Of a stretch of 37,260 nucleotides of DNA, positions 7,429-18,798 are shown piece after piece. Every line of letters starts with the position of its first letter. The first letter of the stretch is position 1. Made by a program: the position numbers and the translations under genes. Source of the stretch: Candidatus Bacteroides intestinipullorum (GTDB taxonomy: Bacteria > Bacteroidota > Bacteroidia > Bacteroidales > Bacteroidaceae); contig JAHLFO010000107.1 in the NCBI GenBank assembly GCA_018883785.1, positions 1-37,260 of the forward strand, given 5' to 3'. The notes beneath the pieces were generated by a model, which made no database searches, was not told where the DNA came from, and was given only the letters and a program-made list of their open reading frames with translations.

Positions 7429-8982
7429 TTATTTCTCACTTCCATCCGGATAGGGAATTGGCTTCCCGGAAGAACGATAAACTGGGCGTTGGGCATTTCG
7501 TTCTTTTAAGTACTCGGTAAGTAGACGTGAAAGTTCTTTTACCTTCTCTGGCATTCGGTCTGACAAATCAACTTTTTCTCCAATGTCTTCACGTATATTA
7601 TATAAGCGATGACGTTGTTCTTCCCAAGTATATATGAGGTGGTAATCGTTTTGGAGAATGGATGAATACGCGCCATAGCCTTCTTCGGTGTTTTGTGTCT
7701 CCCCCCAAAGGTTAGGAAAATGCCAGATGATGGGCCGTTCGTAGCGTAGGTCGGCGTTTTTGATAACATCAGCAAAACTAATGCCATCAAGGGTTTGGGT
7801 AGTTGTGTATTCCTCGATGCCGGCCATGTTAAGAATTGTGGGGAAGAAGTCTTCAATCATTACACGTTGATCGTTCACAGTTCCTCCTTGGGTGATCCCT
7901 GGCCAATAAACCATCATCGGTTCGTGTACACCGCCCATGAAAGCCGATCCCTTTCCTGCGCGGGCCGGATAGTTCTGGTCGCGGTTTGCCTGTCCTTGGC
8001 GGGTGCCTTGTACTGCTTGTCCGCCATTGTCGGACATGAAAAGAAGAATAGTATTTTGTCCTGTTTCAGGATGAGCTTCCAGATAGTCTAACAAGTCACC
8101 TAGACTTTTGTCCATGCCTTCCACCAAAGCTGCGTAGCGTGCCTCGCGTTCATTCAGTGTGTCGTTCAACTGGATGTCATATCGACCACGGTATGAGTTG
8201 CTGAAGCGTTTGTCGTCATCGTATGGCGCATGAACTGCATAATGAGACATGTAAAGGTAGAAAGGCTTTCCTATTTTTTCAGCATGCTCTAAGGCGGCGA
8301 TGGCCTCGCGTGTGAGGGCTTCGGTCAGGAAGATGTCTTGCCCATAATATTTTTCTAAACCTTCAACGGCAAAACGCGTACCTTCGCCAAAATTCTTGGT
8401 CCCTAAATAGCTACCTGGAGCTCCATTGGGCCCGCCACCTATGTTTAGATCAAAGCCCATACTTAGAGGGTTAGCTCCTGGCGTATGGCGTGCGCCGAAG
8501 TGTGCTTTTCCACAGTGGATAGTATAATAGCCGTTTTCCTTTAAAATTTGTGGCAAAGCCGTAATAGGTGTGGCATTGTTAATGAGTCTTGCCGTATCCG
8601 GTTGGATGCCGTTGTAGTTCCAATCAGGTAATTTTATGGTTTTACTTGCGGCATCGGTTTGTTGATTCAACTCTAAAGTCCAGTTGGTAACGCGGTGGCG
8701 AGCAGCATTCATGCCAGACATCAAGCTACATCTCGTGGGTGAAGAGATTGCACATGCATAAGCTTCTGTGAATCGGACGCCCAATTGGGCCAGACGTTCC
8801 ATATTGGGGGTATGGAAACGTCGGTTTAACGGACTTTGTTGGTTGTTGTAGAAGGGGACAGAAGTGTCTTGCCAGCCCATGTCATCTACTAGGAATAGGA
8901 TAATGTTGGGTTGTGCGGATTCTTGTGCATTTGCAGCTAATGTAGCTAACATTAGTCCGGAGATAGTATATATATTTTTCAT
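7429..8982 (-). CDS. Family S1 sulfatase, serine-type (first)
   Basis: This 517-residue exported protein (signal peptide to about residue 19) has the alkaline-phosphatase-fold sulfatase layout. The metal-binding Asp pair is in FLVDDMGW (33-34). The formylglycine motif is SSPTR (80-84), with Ser80 as the residue to be oxidised. HCGKAHFG (156-163) supplies Lys and His, SHYAVHAP (246-253) supplies His, and LLFMSDNGG has Asp318 and Asn319. Serine at the modified position means activation by a radical-SAM maturase of the anSME type, which is not in this window. The likely role is removing sulfate esters from glycans in the periplasm or at the surface. It is the last gene of the GH29-GH2-sulfatase operon, 26 bp after the second sulfatase. 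Subfamily and sulfate position cannot be fixed by eye. Confidence 0.93.
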   Translation of the reverse strand: MKNIYTISGLMLATLAANAQESAQPNIILFLVDDMGWQDTSVPFYNNQQSPLNRRFHTPNMERLAQLGVRFTEAYACAISSPTRCSLMSGMNAARHRVTNWTLELNQQTDAASKTIKLPDWNYNGIQPDTARLINNATPITALPQILKENGYYTIHCGKAHFGARHTPGANPLSMGFDLNIGGGPNGAPGSYLGTKNFGEGTRFAVEGLEKYYGQDIFLTEALTREAIAALEHAEKIGKPFYLYMSHYAVHAPYDDDKRFSNSYRGRYDIQLNDTLNEREARYAALVEGMDKSLGDLLDYLEAHPETGQNTILLFMSDNGGQAVQGTRQGQANRDQNYPARAGKGSAFMGGVHEPMMVYWPGITQGGTVNDQRVMIEDFFPTILNMAGIEEYTTTQTLDGISFADVIKNADLRYERPIIWHFPNLWGETQNTEEGYGAYSSILQNDYHLIYTWEEQRHRLYNIREDIGEKVDLSDRMPEKVKELSRLLTEYLKERNAQRPVYRSSGKPIPYPDGSEK

Positions 8983-9008
8983 GCCATGTATAAGTTATGT
9001 AAAGTTGA

Positions 9009-10571
9009 TTAAAGTTTTAGTGACTGTGTGCGTACTTTCCGTAGAATGGTCTCTAATTCAAAGACTTTTTCCGGGTAGCGTGTAGCTAAGTTTTCCTGCT
9101 CTTGGATGTCTGTTTCCATATCGTACAATTGGGGTATGGAACAATTGCCGGTTTCTATCTTTGGTCCCCAAGTGATCATTTGAGGTCCTTCGTGTGGCTC
9201 AATGTATTTCCAATGCGGAGTGCGTACCGAGAGGGTATGATTCGCTGCTTGTTCGATGACCCATGGGCGGTGTGTGGAGTCCGTACCGAGCAGGTTCCCT
9301 AAACGGTCGTAACTATCCGGTGCACAATCTTTGGGCAGTTTTGCACCTATGAGCGTAGCAAGCGAGGCCATCCAATCAATTTGGGACATAAGCACGTCAG
9401 ATGTTTCTCCAGCGCGGACATGACGGGGCCAACGAACAATGACGGGTACAGCAGTGCCACCTTCATAGGCACTGTATTTGTGTCCACGGAAGGGACCGCT
9501 AGGACGGTGATTGCCTAATAGTTCTTCTGCTTGGTCTTGGTATCCATCATCTACTACTGGGCCATTGTCGCTAGATAAGATAATGAGCGTATTGTCGGCG
9601 AGGTTGAGTTCTTCGAGCGTTTGCATAATTTGCCCTATACACCAGTCGAATTGAACAATGGCATCGCCCCGCAAGCCCATTGAAGAACTGCCCCGAAAAC
9701 GTGGGTGGGGGAAGCGTGGCACATGAACATCGTTTGTGGCGAAGTAGATGAAAAACGGTTCATCTCGATGAGAACGGATGAAGTCGAGAGCATGTGTCGT
9801 AATAGAGTCAGCAATGTCTTCATCTTTCCAAAGGGCACGTCCTCCCCCTTTCATATAGCCGATACGGCTGATCCCATTGACGATGGCTTGGTCATGTCCA
9901 TGGCTAGGTTTCAAGTTGAAAAGCATTTCTGGGTTGTCATGACCGGTAGGCTCATCGGGGAATTTGTGCTGGTAGCTTATCTCAATAGGAGCTGATGGGT
10001 CATAATTGGCTACATGTCCGTTTTCAATAAATACACAAGGCACACGATCTGCGGTGGCTGCCATGATATAATGCTGGTCGAATCCCAAATCAGCTGGTGT
10101 GGCAGAAAGGGGGGCATTCCAGTCTTGCTTACCGCTTCGTTCGCCAAGGCCAAGGTGCCATTTACCGAAGGCTGCAGTAGCATAGCCTGCATGTCGGAAC
10201 ATGTCTGCCATGGTGTACTGATAAGGAGTAATAATCATGGCAGCGTCTCCTGATGCCACATCGGTTCCTGGACGCCGCCAAGCATATTCTCCCGTCAATA
10301 GGGAGTAGCGCGAAGGGGTACTGGTAGCTGCTACGGCATGTGCGTTGGTAAATCGTATGCCTTGGGCAGCCAAGCGGTCTGTATTAGGGGTAGTGACACC
10401 TTGTGCTCCATAACAAGAAAGGTCACCGTAGCCTAAATCATCGGCGTAGATGATAATAACATTAGGTTGCTTCTCTTGTGCATTGTGATCATGCTTGAGA
10501 GGTTCTTTTCCTGCGGCTACTTCTGTTGCAACGGGAGAGAGAATAGCCAATGTCCATAATGTATGTTTCAT
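9009..10571 (-). CDS. Family S1 sulfatase, serine-type (second)
   Basis: This 520-residue exported sulfatase differs clearly from its neighbour. Seen are the metal-binding pair in YADDLGYGD (Asp44, Asp45), the formylglycine motif STPSR (84-88) with Ser84 to be converted, GKWHLG (136-141) with Lys and His of the active site, NDVHVPRFPHPRF near 280-292 and ILSSDNGP with Asp335 and Asn336. From memory the second half resembles sulfatases active on galactose or N-acetylgalactosamine sulfates in mucin-degrading Bacteroides, but I do not assign the subfamily. The stop is 26 bp from the next sulfatase, and the start is 17 bp after the beta-galactosidase, so the genes are co-transcribed. The signal peptide is short but recognisable. 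Confidence 0.93.
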   Translation of the reverse strand: MKHTLWTLAILSPVATEVAAGKEPLKHDHNAQEKQPNVIIIYADDLGYGDLSCYGAQGVTTPNTDRLAAQGIRFTNAHAVAATSTPSRYSLLTGEYAWRRPGTDVASGDAAMIITPYQYTMADMFRHAGYATAAFGKWHLGLGERSGKQDWNAPLSATPADLGFDQHYIMAATADRVPCVFIENGHVANYDPSAPIEISYQHKFPDEPTGHDNPEMLFNLKPSHGHDQAIVNGISRIGYMKGGGRALWKDEDIADSITTHALDFIRSHRDEPFFIYFATNDVHVPRFPHPRFRGSSSMGLRGDAIVQFDWCIGQIMQTLEELNLADNTLIILSSDNGPVVDDGYQDQAEELLGNHRPSGPFRGHKYSAYEGGTAVPVIVRWPRHVRAGETSDVLMSQIDWMASLATLIGAKLPKDCAPDSYDRLGNLLGTDSTHRPWVIEQAANHTLSVRTPHWKYIEPHEGPQMITWGPKIETGNCSIPQLYDMETDIQEQENLATRYPEKVFELETILRKVRTQSLKL

Positions 10572-10588
10572 GTACGGGGTATATGGGG

Positions 10589-14230
<3,642 letters not shown>

Positions 14231-14234
14231 TCAT

Positions 14235-14274
14235 GGAGAGGAAAAACAGTAGTTAAAATACTATTCTCCTCTCC
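14235..14274 (-). other. Intercistronic hairpin between GH29 and GH2
   Basis: GGAGAGGA (14235-14242) pairs with TCCTCTCC (14267-14274), with extra AGTAGT/ACTAT pairing inside. No T-run follows on the minus strand, so it is more likely an mRNA processing or stability element than a terminator. Confidence 0.45.
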
Positions 14275-14315
14275 TTTAATTTGTCAGTTCACGATTGTTC
14301 CGTCTTCACGCGGCA

Positions 14316-16172
14316 TCACTGTGGCTTGATCGTGGGTGCTGGTGGCGGTATCAGCCTTGTCACGCCGATTTCTTCCGGGCTGACTTCGGCTGGTTGTCCA
14401 GCGGTGGTTTGGGCATTCAGTCGGATGAAGCGTGCCCTTACCCGTTTGTCGAAAGTCACTGTTTGCGGCACGGGGTTATGCATAATGTTACTGAATTCGC
14501 CAGGAGTCTGCACATCGGTCCATTGCTGGCCGTCCATGCTGATTTGGAACTGATATTTGTAGGCCATTGTCGGTTTTGCTTCGCCGTTCAGCGGAGCATA
14601 GGTGAAAGCTGTCAGGAGTACTACGTCACCCAAGTCGATGGTCAGTGGTTGTGTAGCCGTCACCTTCCACGTATTGCGCGGTACGTTGTTCCATTGGGCT
14701 TCGTCCTGTGTCTCGGCCAGCGGAGCTGCATAATAGGCGGCTACGTTACAAAGGTTGGCTTTCAGACGGGTGGACAATAGTTTGACGCGCAGCTGGGTAG
14801 CCTTGACTTCCGGGAAGCGGAGTAAGCGCTTGTAACCCACAGTTGTTCCCTGGCCTACGGGTTGCCATTGACCGTCTACCAAGGCTTCTACTTCGAATGC
14901 TTCTACACGCTGTCCCTTGGCAATGTCTTCCTGCAAGAGGACAACATTGACGGTAGCACCTTCGGACAAGGTGTATTCACGGCTTTCGCCGGCACTGGCT
15001 GTCCACAAAACTTGGCCGTCTGTCACCAGGTTGTTGGCGAAAGCACGTTTGCGATAATCGGCAAACTCTTTCAGGCGTTGTACGTCGTTTTCGTGAAGCA
15101 ACCCGCGACGGTCGGGTGGGATATTGAGCAGCAAGACCGAATTGTAGCCCACGGATTGGTAATAGATGTCCATCAGATGTTTCAGGCTTTTCACCTGATT
15201 GTCCTGATCGGCATGGTAGAACCATCCCGGACGGATGGATACGTCTACTTCTGACGGGTACCAGAATAGTTCGTTGGCTTTGGCCAGAATTTCGCGGCTA
15301 CCTAAGTCGGCGGAAGTCGAACCTACGCCTAAAGCTGTGTTCACGCTGTCCGAACGGGTGTAGATGCCCGGTGCCAATACAGTGGCACTCCATTCTGTCT
15401 CACGGCCCAGGCCACGTTCATTGCCCACCCAGCGCACGTCGTCGCCCATGATGGCCATGACAGCCTTGGGTTGCAGCGTTTGTATGGTTTTGTAGAAAGC
15501 ATCCCAGTCGTATACTTGTTTCCGGCCATTGGGACCTTCGGCATTGGCTCCGTCGAACCACACTTCATGCACCTCGCCGTAGTTGGTCAACAATTCGGTC
15601 AGTTGGTCGATGAAAAACTGGTTGTAGCGGGGGGAGTCTCCGTAGCATTCCGCGTTACGATCCCATGGCGAGAGGTAAACGCCGAACTTCATGTTATACT
15701 TTGTACATGCATCGCGTACTTCCTTGACCACATCGCCTTTGCCGTCTTTCCAGGGCGAGGAAGCTACGCTGTGCTTGGTGGTTTTTGTGGGCCACAGGCA
15801 GAAACCGTCATGGTGTTTGGCGGTGAGGAGCACCATCTTGAAGCCGGCTTCTTTCAGCGAGCGTACCCATTGTTCAGCGTCCAGTTCGGTAGGATTGAAC
15901 AGAGCAGGGTCTTCAGAGCCATCGCCCCATTCACGATTCGTAAAAGTGTTGATGCCAAAGTGCAGGAAAGCAGTCAGTTCCATTTGTTGCCATTCCATTT
16001 GCTGGGGCGTGGGCACCAGTCGGGCGGCCATGTCAACTTTCTGTTCCAAAGTGGCACCTTGTGGAAACTCCACATGCTTCACATAATGTTCTTCATTGCG
16101 TTGCGAACATCCTTGCAAAGCGAGGGCAGCCAGCAAGAACGCCGATGTTGCCAGTTGATTGATTCTTTTCAT
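14316..16172 (-). CDS. GH29 alpha-L-fucosidase, lipoprotein
   Basis: I place the start at 16172, which gives a lipoprotein signal (MKRINQLATSAFLLAALALQ, then Gly21 and lipidated Cys22); the longer frame upstream adds a non-signal stretch overlapping the promoter. The 618-residue product has a GH29 barrel with FLHFGINTFTNREWG (69-83), the conserved KHHDGFCLWPT (119-129), and the nucleophile Asp207 in VWFDGANAEGP. GRETEWS (256-262) holds candidate acid/base glutamates. From about residue 380 come beta-sandwich regions, the last resembling an F5/8 type C (CBM32-like) domain. The subtype with these C-terminal domains often prefers alpha-1,3/4-fucose on Lewis-type glycans, but specificity is inference. 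It is the first gene of the four-gene operon, under the promoter at 16237-16267. Confidence 0.92.
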   Translation of the reverse strand: MKRINQLATSAFLLAALALQGCSQRNEEHYVKHVEFPQGATLEQKVDMAARLVPTPQQMEWQQMELTAFLHFGINTFTNREWGDGSEDPALFNPTELDAEQWVRSLKEAGFKMVLLTAKHHDGFCLWPTKTTKHSVASSPWKDGKGDVVKEVRDACTKYNMKFGVYLSPWDRNAECYGDSPRYNQFFIDQLTELLTNYGEVHEVWFDGANAEGPNGRKQVYDWDAFYKTIQTLQPKAVMAIMGDDVRWVGNERGLGRETEWSATVLAPGIYTRSDSVNTALGVGSTSADLGSREILAKANELFWYPSEVDVSIRPGWFYHADQDNQVKSLKHLMDIYYQSVGYNSVLLLNIPPDRRGLLHENDVQRLKEFADYRKRAFANNLVTDGQVLWTASAGESREYTLSEGATVNVVLLQEDIAKGQRVEAFEVEALVDGQWQPVGQGTTVGYKRLLRFPEVKATQLRVKLLSTRLKANLCNVAAYYAAPLAETQDEAQWNNVPRNTWKVTATQPLTIDLGDVVLLTAFTYAPLNGEAKPTMAYKYQFQISMDGQQWTDVQTPGEFSNIMHNPVPQTVTFDKRVRARFIRLNAQTTAGQPAEVSPEEIGVTRLIPPPAPTIKPQ

Positions 16173-16236
16173 GGGTCTTTCGGATGTATGATAAATAAAA
16201 AATAATCTTCTTGAAAATCCAAGCACGTATTGTATG

Positions 16237-16267
16237 CAAAGATAGGATTTCCGAAGAAGAAAAACAA
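16237..16267 (-). promoter_or_regulatory. Promoter of the GH29-GH2-sulfatase operon
   Basis: On the minus strand TTG (16265-16267), 20 bp, then TATCTTTG (16237-16244): a consensus Bacteroides promoter, 64 bp before the chosen ATG. Confidence 0.75.
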
Positions 16268-16559
16268 TTTATCTGGGAAAAATCAGCGATGTGGGCGCAA
16301 TCTTTTCTTCAATATGCAATTTTTATCTTTCTATAGCGCAGTGGATTGTGGCAATCGAGCCTGACGAAAGGCTTGTTAAATCATGTATTTTCAATCATAT
16401 TTCTGCGATTTGCTCAGTATCTCGTTTTTTTGTATTATCTTTATCGCGGATTTAAGCCACATAGTGCTTATTATCGTAACATATTGGTCAAGTTCGCTTC
16501 TATTCATCATTTTAAAGAAGTAAGGGACCCTTAATATAATGAATCGGGCAAACTTGATC

Positions 16560-16567
16560 TACTTTTG
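16560..16567 (+). promoter_or_regulatory. Candidate -7 box for the atypical GH20 gene
   Basis: TACTTTTG fits TAnnTTTG and lies 50 bp before the ATG at 16618. The -33 region is poor, which would suit an activator-dependent promoter. Confidence 0.55.
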
Positions 16568-16617
16568 TTAATTGGAGGTTTAATAAACTATTGATTTTCT
16601 TATCTAACACAAAAAAC

Positions 16618-18585
16618 ATGAAACTATCAGTTTTGACTAAGAGACTCGTAAGTGTGGCCGGATTGCTTTTGCTGGCCACTGTGTTGCTGCATGCGCAGAA
16701 TCCCAAGCCGTTCGTCATTCCCGAACTGAAGGAGTGGGCAGGATCGAAGGGCGATTTTGTACCCACGGCGCAAACTCGTATTGTCTGTGACGGCGAGGCT
16801 TTGCTGCCCGTTGCACAGACTTTTGCCGAGGACTATGCGAGGATGTTCGGCATGAAGCTTGAAGTGGTGGTCGGAAAAGCCCGCAATGGCGATTTCCGTC
16901 TGCAATTGAAGAACGATAAACGTCTGGGCGACGAAGGCTATGCCATACGCATCGGCAAGCAGGTGCAGGTGTCGGCTCCCCAAGCCGTTGGTGTTTATTG
17001 GGCTACGCGCACTTTGTTGCAGATGAGCGAGCAAAGTGAAAGCCGTTCTCTTCCGCAAGGGCGGATAACCGACTGGCCGGATTATGCCGTGCGCGGCTTC
17101 ATGATGGATTGCGGCCGCAAGTTCATCCCGATGAGTTACTTGAGGGACTTTGCTAATGTGATGTCTTATTATAAGATGAATACATTTCAGATTCATCTGA
17201 ATGACAATGGGTTTAAGCAGTATTTTGATAATGATTGGGATAAGACGTATGCAGCTTTCCGTCTGGAGTGTGATACCTATCCTGGTTTGACTGCTCGCGA
17301 TGGATTTTACACCAAAAAGGAGTTCCGTGATTTTCAGTTGGAGGCAGCCGGACGTTTTGTGGAAGTGATTCCTGAGATTGATGCCCCGGCTCACGTCCTG
17401 GCTTTTAGTCATTATAATCCCGAGTTGGGCAGCAAGGAGTATGGCATGGATCATTTTGACTTGTCCAATCCGGAGGTGTATACCTTTATGGATGGCCTTT
17501 TCAAGGAGTATCTGGAAGGTGAAAATCCGGTTTTCGTAGGCCCGCGCGTGAACATCGGTACGGATGAATATTCGAATAAAGACCAAAAGGTGGTGGAGCA
17601 GTTCCGTGCATTTACTGATCACTATATTAAATACGTAGAAGGGTTTGGCAAGCAGGTGTGCATGTGGGGAGCTTTGACGCATGCGCAAGGAGAAACGCCG
17701 GTAAAAGCAGAGAATATCATCATGAATGCCTGGTATAACGGCTATGCTCAGCCCCAAGAGATGGTAAAACTTGGCTATAAGCTCATCAGTATGCCGGATG
17801 GATTGTTGTATATTGTGCCGGCTGCGGGCTATTATCACGATTATTTGAATACAGAATATCTTTATGGTCAATGGACACCCGCTCATGTGGCTGATGTCGT
17901 GTTCGAAGAGAAGGATCCGAGTATTTTGGGGGGTATGTTTGCTGTTTGGAATGACCATGTGGGCAACGGCATTTCGGTGAAGGATATTCATCATCGGGCT
18001 TTCCCCGCTTTGCAAACTTTGTCTGCAAAGATGTGGTGCGGGGTGAATGTCAGTGTTTCTTATGCTGATTTTGTGAAGCAAAGCCAGAATCTGAGTGAGG
18101 CTCCGGGCGTAAATCAACTGGCAAAATGGGGCGAACCCCATTCACTCCTTGTGGAACAGGCTTCGTTGCGTCCCGGCGATACGCTGCCCTATCCGGAGGT
18201 GGGATATGATTACACGGTGGAATTTGACATCGAGGCTGCTTCTGAAGCTTGTGGTACGGAATTGTTCCGTTCGGAGAACGCCGTGTTCTATCTTTCCGAC
18301 CCTGTCAGCGGTAAGTTGGGTTTTGCCCGCGATGGCTATCTGAATACGTTCAATTATCAGTTCTATCCGGGCGAGAAGGCGCATGTATCCATTGTAGGCG
18401 ACCATGCTTCTACTGCGTTGGAAGTGAATGGAAAATTGGTAGAAAAATTGGATATCCGGGTTATCCGTTTGGAAGGAGAGGCCAAACCGATGCGCCAAGT
18501 GCGCACATTGGTTTTCCCCTTGGAGAAAGCCGGGAATTTCAAGAGCAGTATTACAGACTTCCGGGTGTATAACTACAAGAAGTAA
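16618..18585 (+). CDS. Atypical GH20 beta-hexosaminidase-type hydrolase
   Basis: The ATG at 16618 gives a clean signal peptide (ending LLHAQ at residue 27); 16591 would add nine polar residues. The 655-residue protein has an N-terminal GH20b-like domain, then a barrel beginning YAVRGFMMDCGRKFIP (156-171), the FQIHLNDNG segment (190-198), FVEVIPEIDAPAHV (247-260) and the catalytic Asp316-Glu317 in NIGTDEYS. Classical hexosaminidases have HLGGDE here, so this belongs to a divergent branch that includes lacto-N-biosidase-like and sulfoglycosidase-like enzymes. The C-terminal 150 residues look like a LamG/concanavalin-type beta-sandwich. It should use substrate-assisted cleavage of N-acetylhexosaminides; the released unit (GlcNAc, a disaccharide or sulfated GlcNAc) is unknown. 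It alone in the PUL enzyme set is on the plus strand. Confidence 0.88.
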   Translation: MKLSVLTKRLVSVAGLLLLATVLLHAQNPKPFVIPELKEWAGSKGDFVPTAQTRIVCDGEALLPVAQTFAEDYARMFGMKLEVVVGKARNGDFRLQLKNDKRLGDEGYAIRIGKQVQVSAPQAVGVYWATRTLLQMSEQSESRSLPQGRITDWPDYAVRGFMMDCGRKFIPMSYLRDFANVMSYYKMNTFQIHLNDNGFKQYFDNDWDKTYAAFRLECDTYPGLTARDGFYTKKEFRDFQLEAAGRFVEVIPEIDAPAHVLAFSHYNPELGSKEYGMDHFDLSNPEVYTFMDGLFKEYLEGENPVFVGPRVNIGTDEYSNKDQKVVEQFRAFTDHYIKYVEGFGKQVCMWGALTHAQGETPVKAENIIMNAWYNGYAQPQEMVKLGYKLISMPDGLLYIVPAAGYYHDYLNTEYLYGQWTPAHVADVVFEEKDPSILGGMFAVWNDHVGNGISVKDIHHRAFPALQTLSAKMWCGVNVSVSYADFVKQSQNLSEAPGVNQLAKWGEPHSLLVEQASLRPGDTLPYPEVGYDYTVEFDIEAASEACGTELFRSENAVFYLSDPVSGKLGFARDGYLNTFNYQFYPGEKAHVSIVGDHASTALEVNGKLVEKLDIRVIRLEGEAKPMRQVRTLVFPLEKAGNFKSSITDFRVYNYKK

Positions 18586-18614
18586 GTGAAAATCTTTAAG
18601 GATAGAAAGGGAAA

Positions 18615-18648
18615 AACCCTAAAAGCTGCATATAGGGCTTTTAGGGTT
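18615..18648. terminator. Bidirectional terminator between the convergent GH20 genes
   Basis: AACCCTAAAAGC (18615-18626) pairs perfectly with GCTTTTAGGGTT (18637-18648). On the plus strand CTCCTTTTTA follows; on the minus strand the stem runs into TTTTTCCCTTT. It can end both convergent transcripts. Confidence 0.88.
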
Positions 18649-18701
18649 CTCCTTTTTAGTTATAGCCTGAACTCGCACGAGGGGGTATGCTTGTGTGATC
18701 G

Positions 18702-18763
18702 GGCAGGCGAGCTGCCGCCCGTGGCTACGGGCTCTTGCGCTTGTGGACCGGCGAGTCACCGCC
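18702..18763. repeat. Cluster of three GC-rich hairpins
   Basis: Three small stem-loops follow one another: GGCAG/CTGCC at 18702-18716, GCCCGT/ACGGGC at 18717-18732 and GGCG/CGCC at 18750-18763. The segment is far more GC-rich than its surroundings and sits between convergent genes, where REP-like dispersed repeats are often found. No gene is supported here. Confidence 0.5.
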
Positions 18764-18798
18764 TATGCCTTCATTACTAGAACTTTGTATTTCTCTGG

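Larger units (their letters stand above)
16173..16617. other. Divergent promoter region between GH29 operon and GH20
   Basis: This 445-bp gene-free stretch holds a strong minus-strand promoter for GH29 (16237-16267) and a plus-strand -7 box (16560-16567) for the GH20 gene. The middle is AT-rich with no open frame I believe in. As both flanking genes belong to the same PUL, a binding site for the hybrid regulator may be here, but I cannot point to it. Confidence 0.6.

Noticed and set aside
16627..18141. 504-residue open frame on the minus strand within the GH20 gene
   Set aside because: It is antisense to a clear GH20 gene with conserved catalytic residues, and its product (His/Ile-rich, no domain) is a codon-bias shadow.
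18586..18780. 64-residue ORF after the GH20 stop
   Set aside because: It runs through the terminator stem and the GC-rich hairpins, with no signal or domain.
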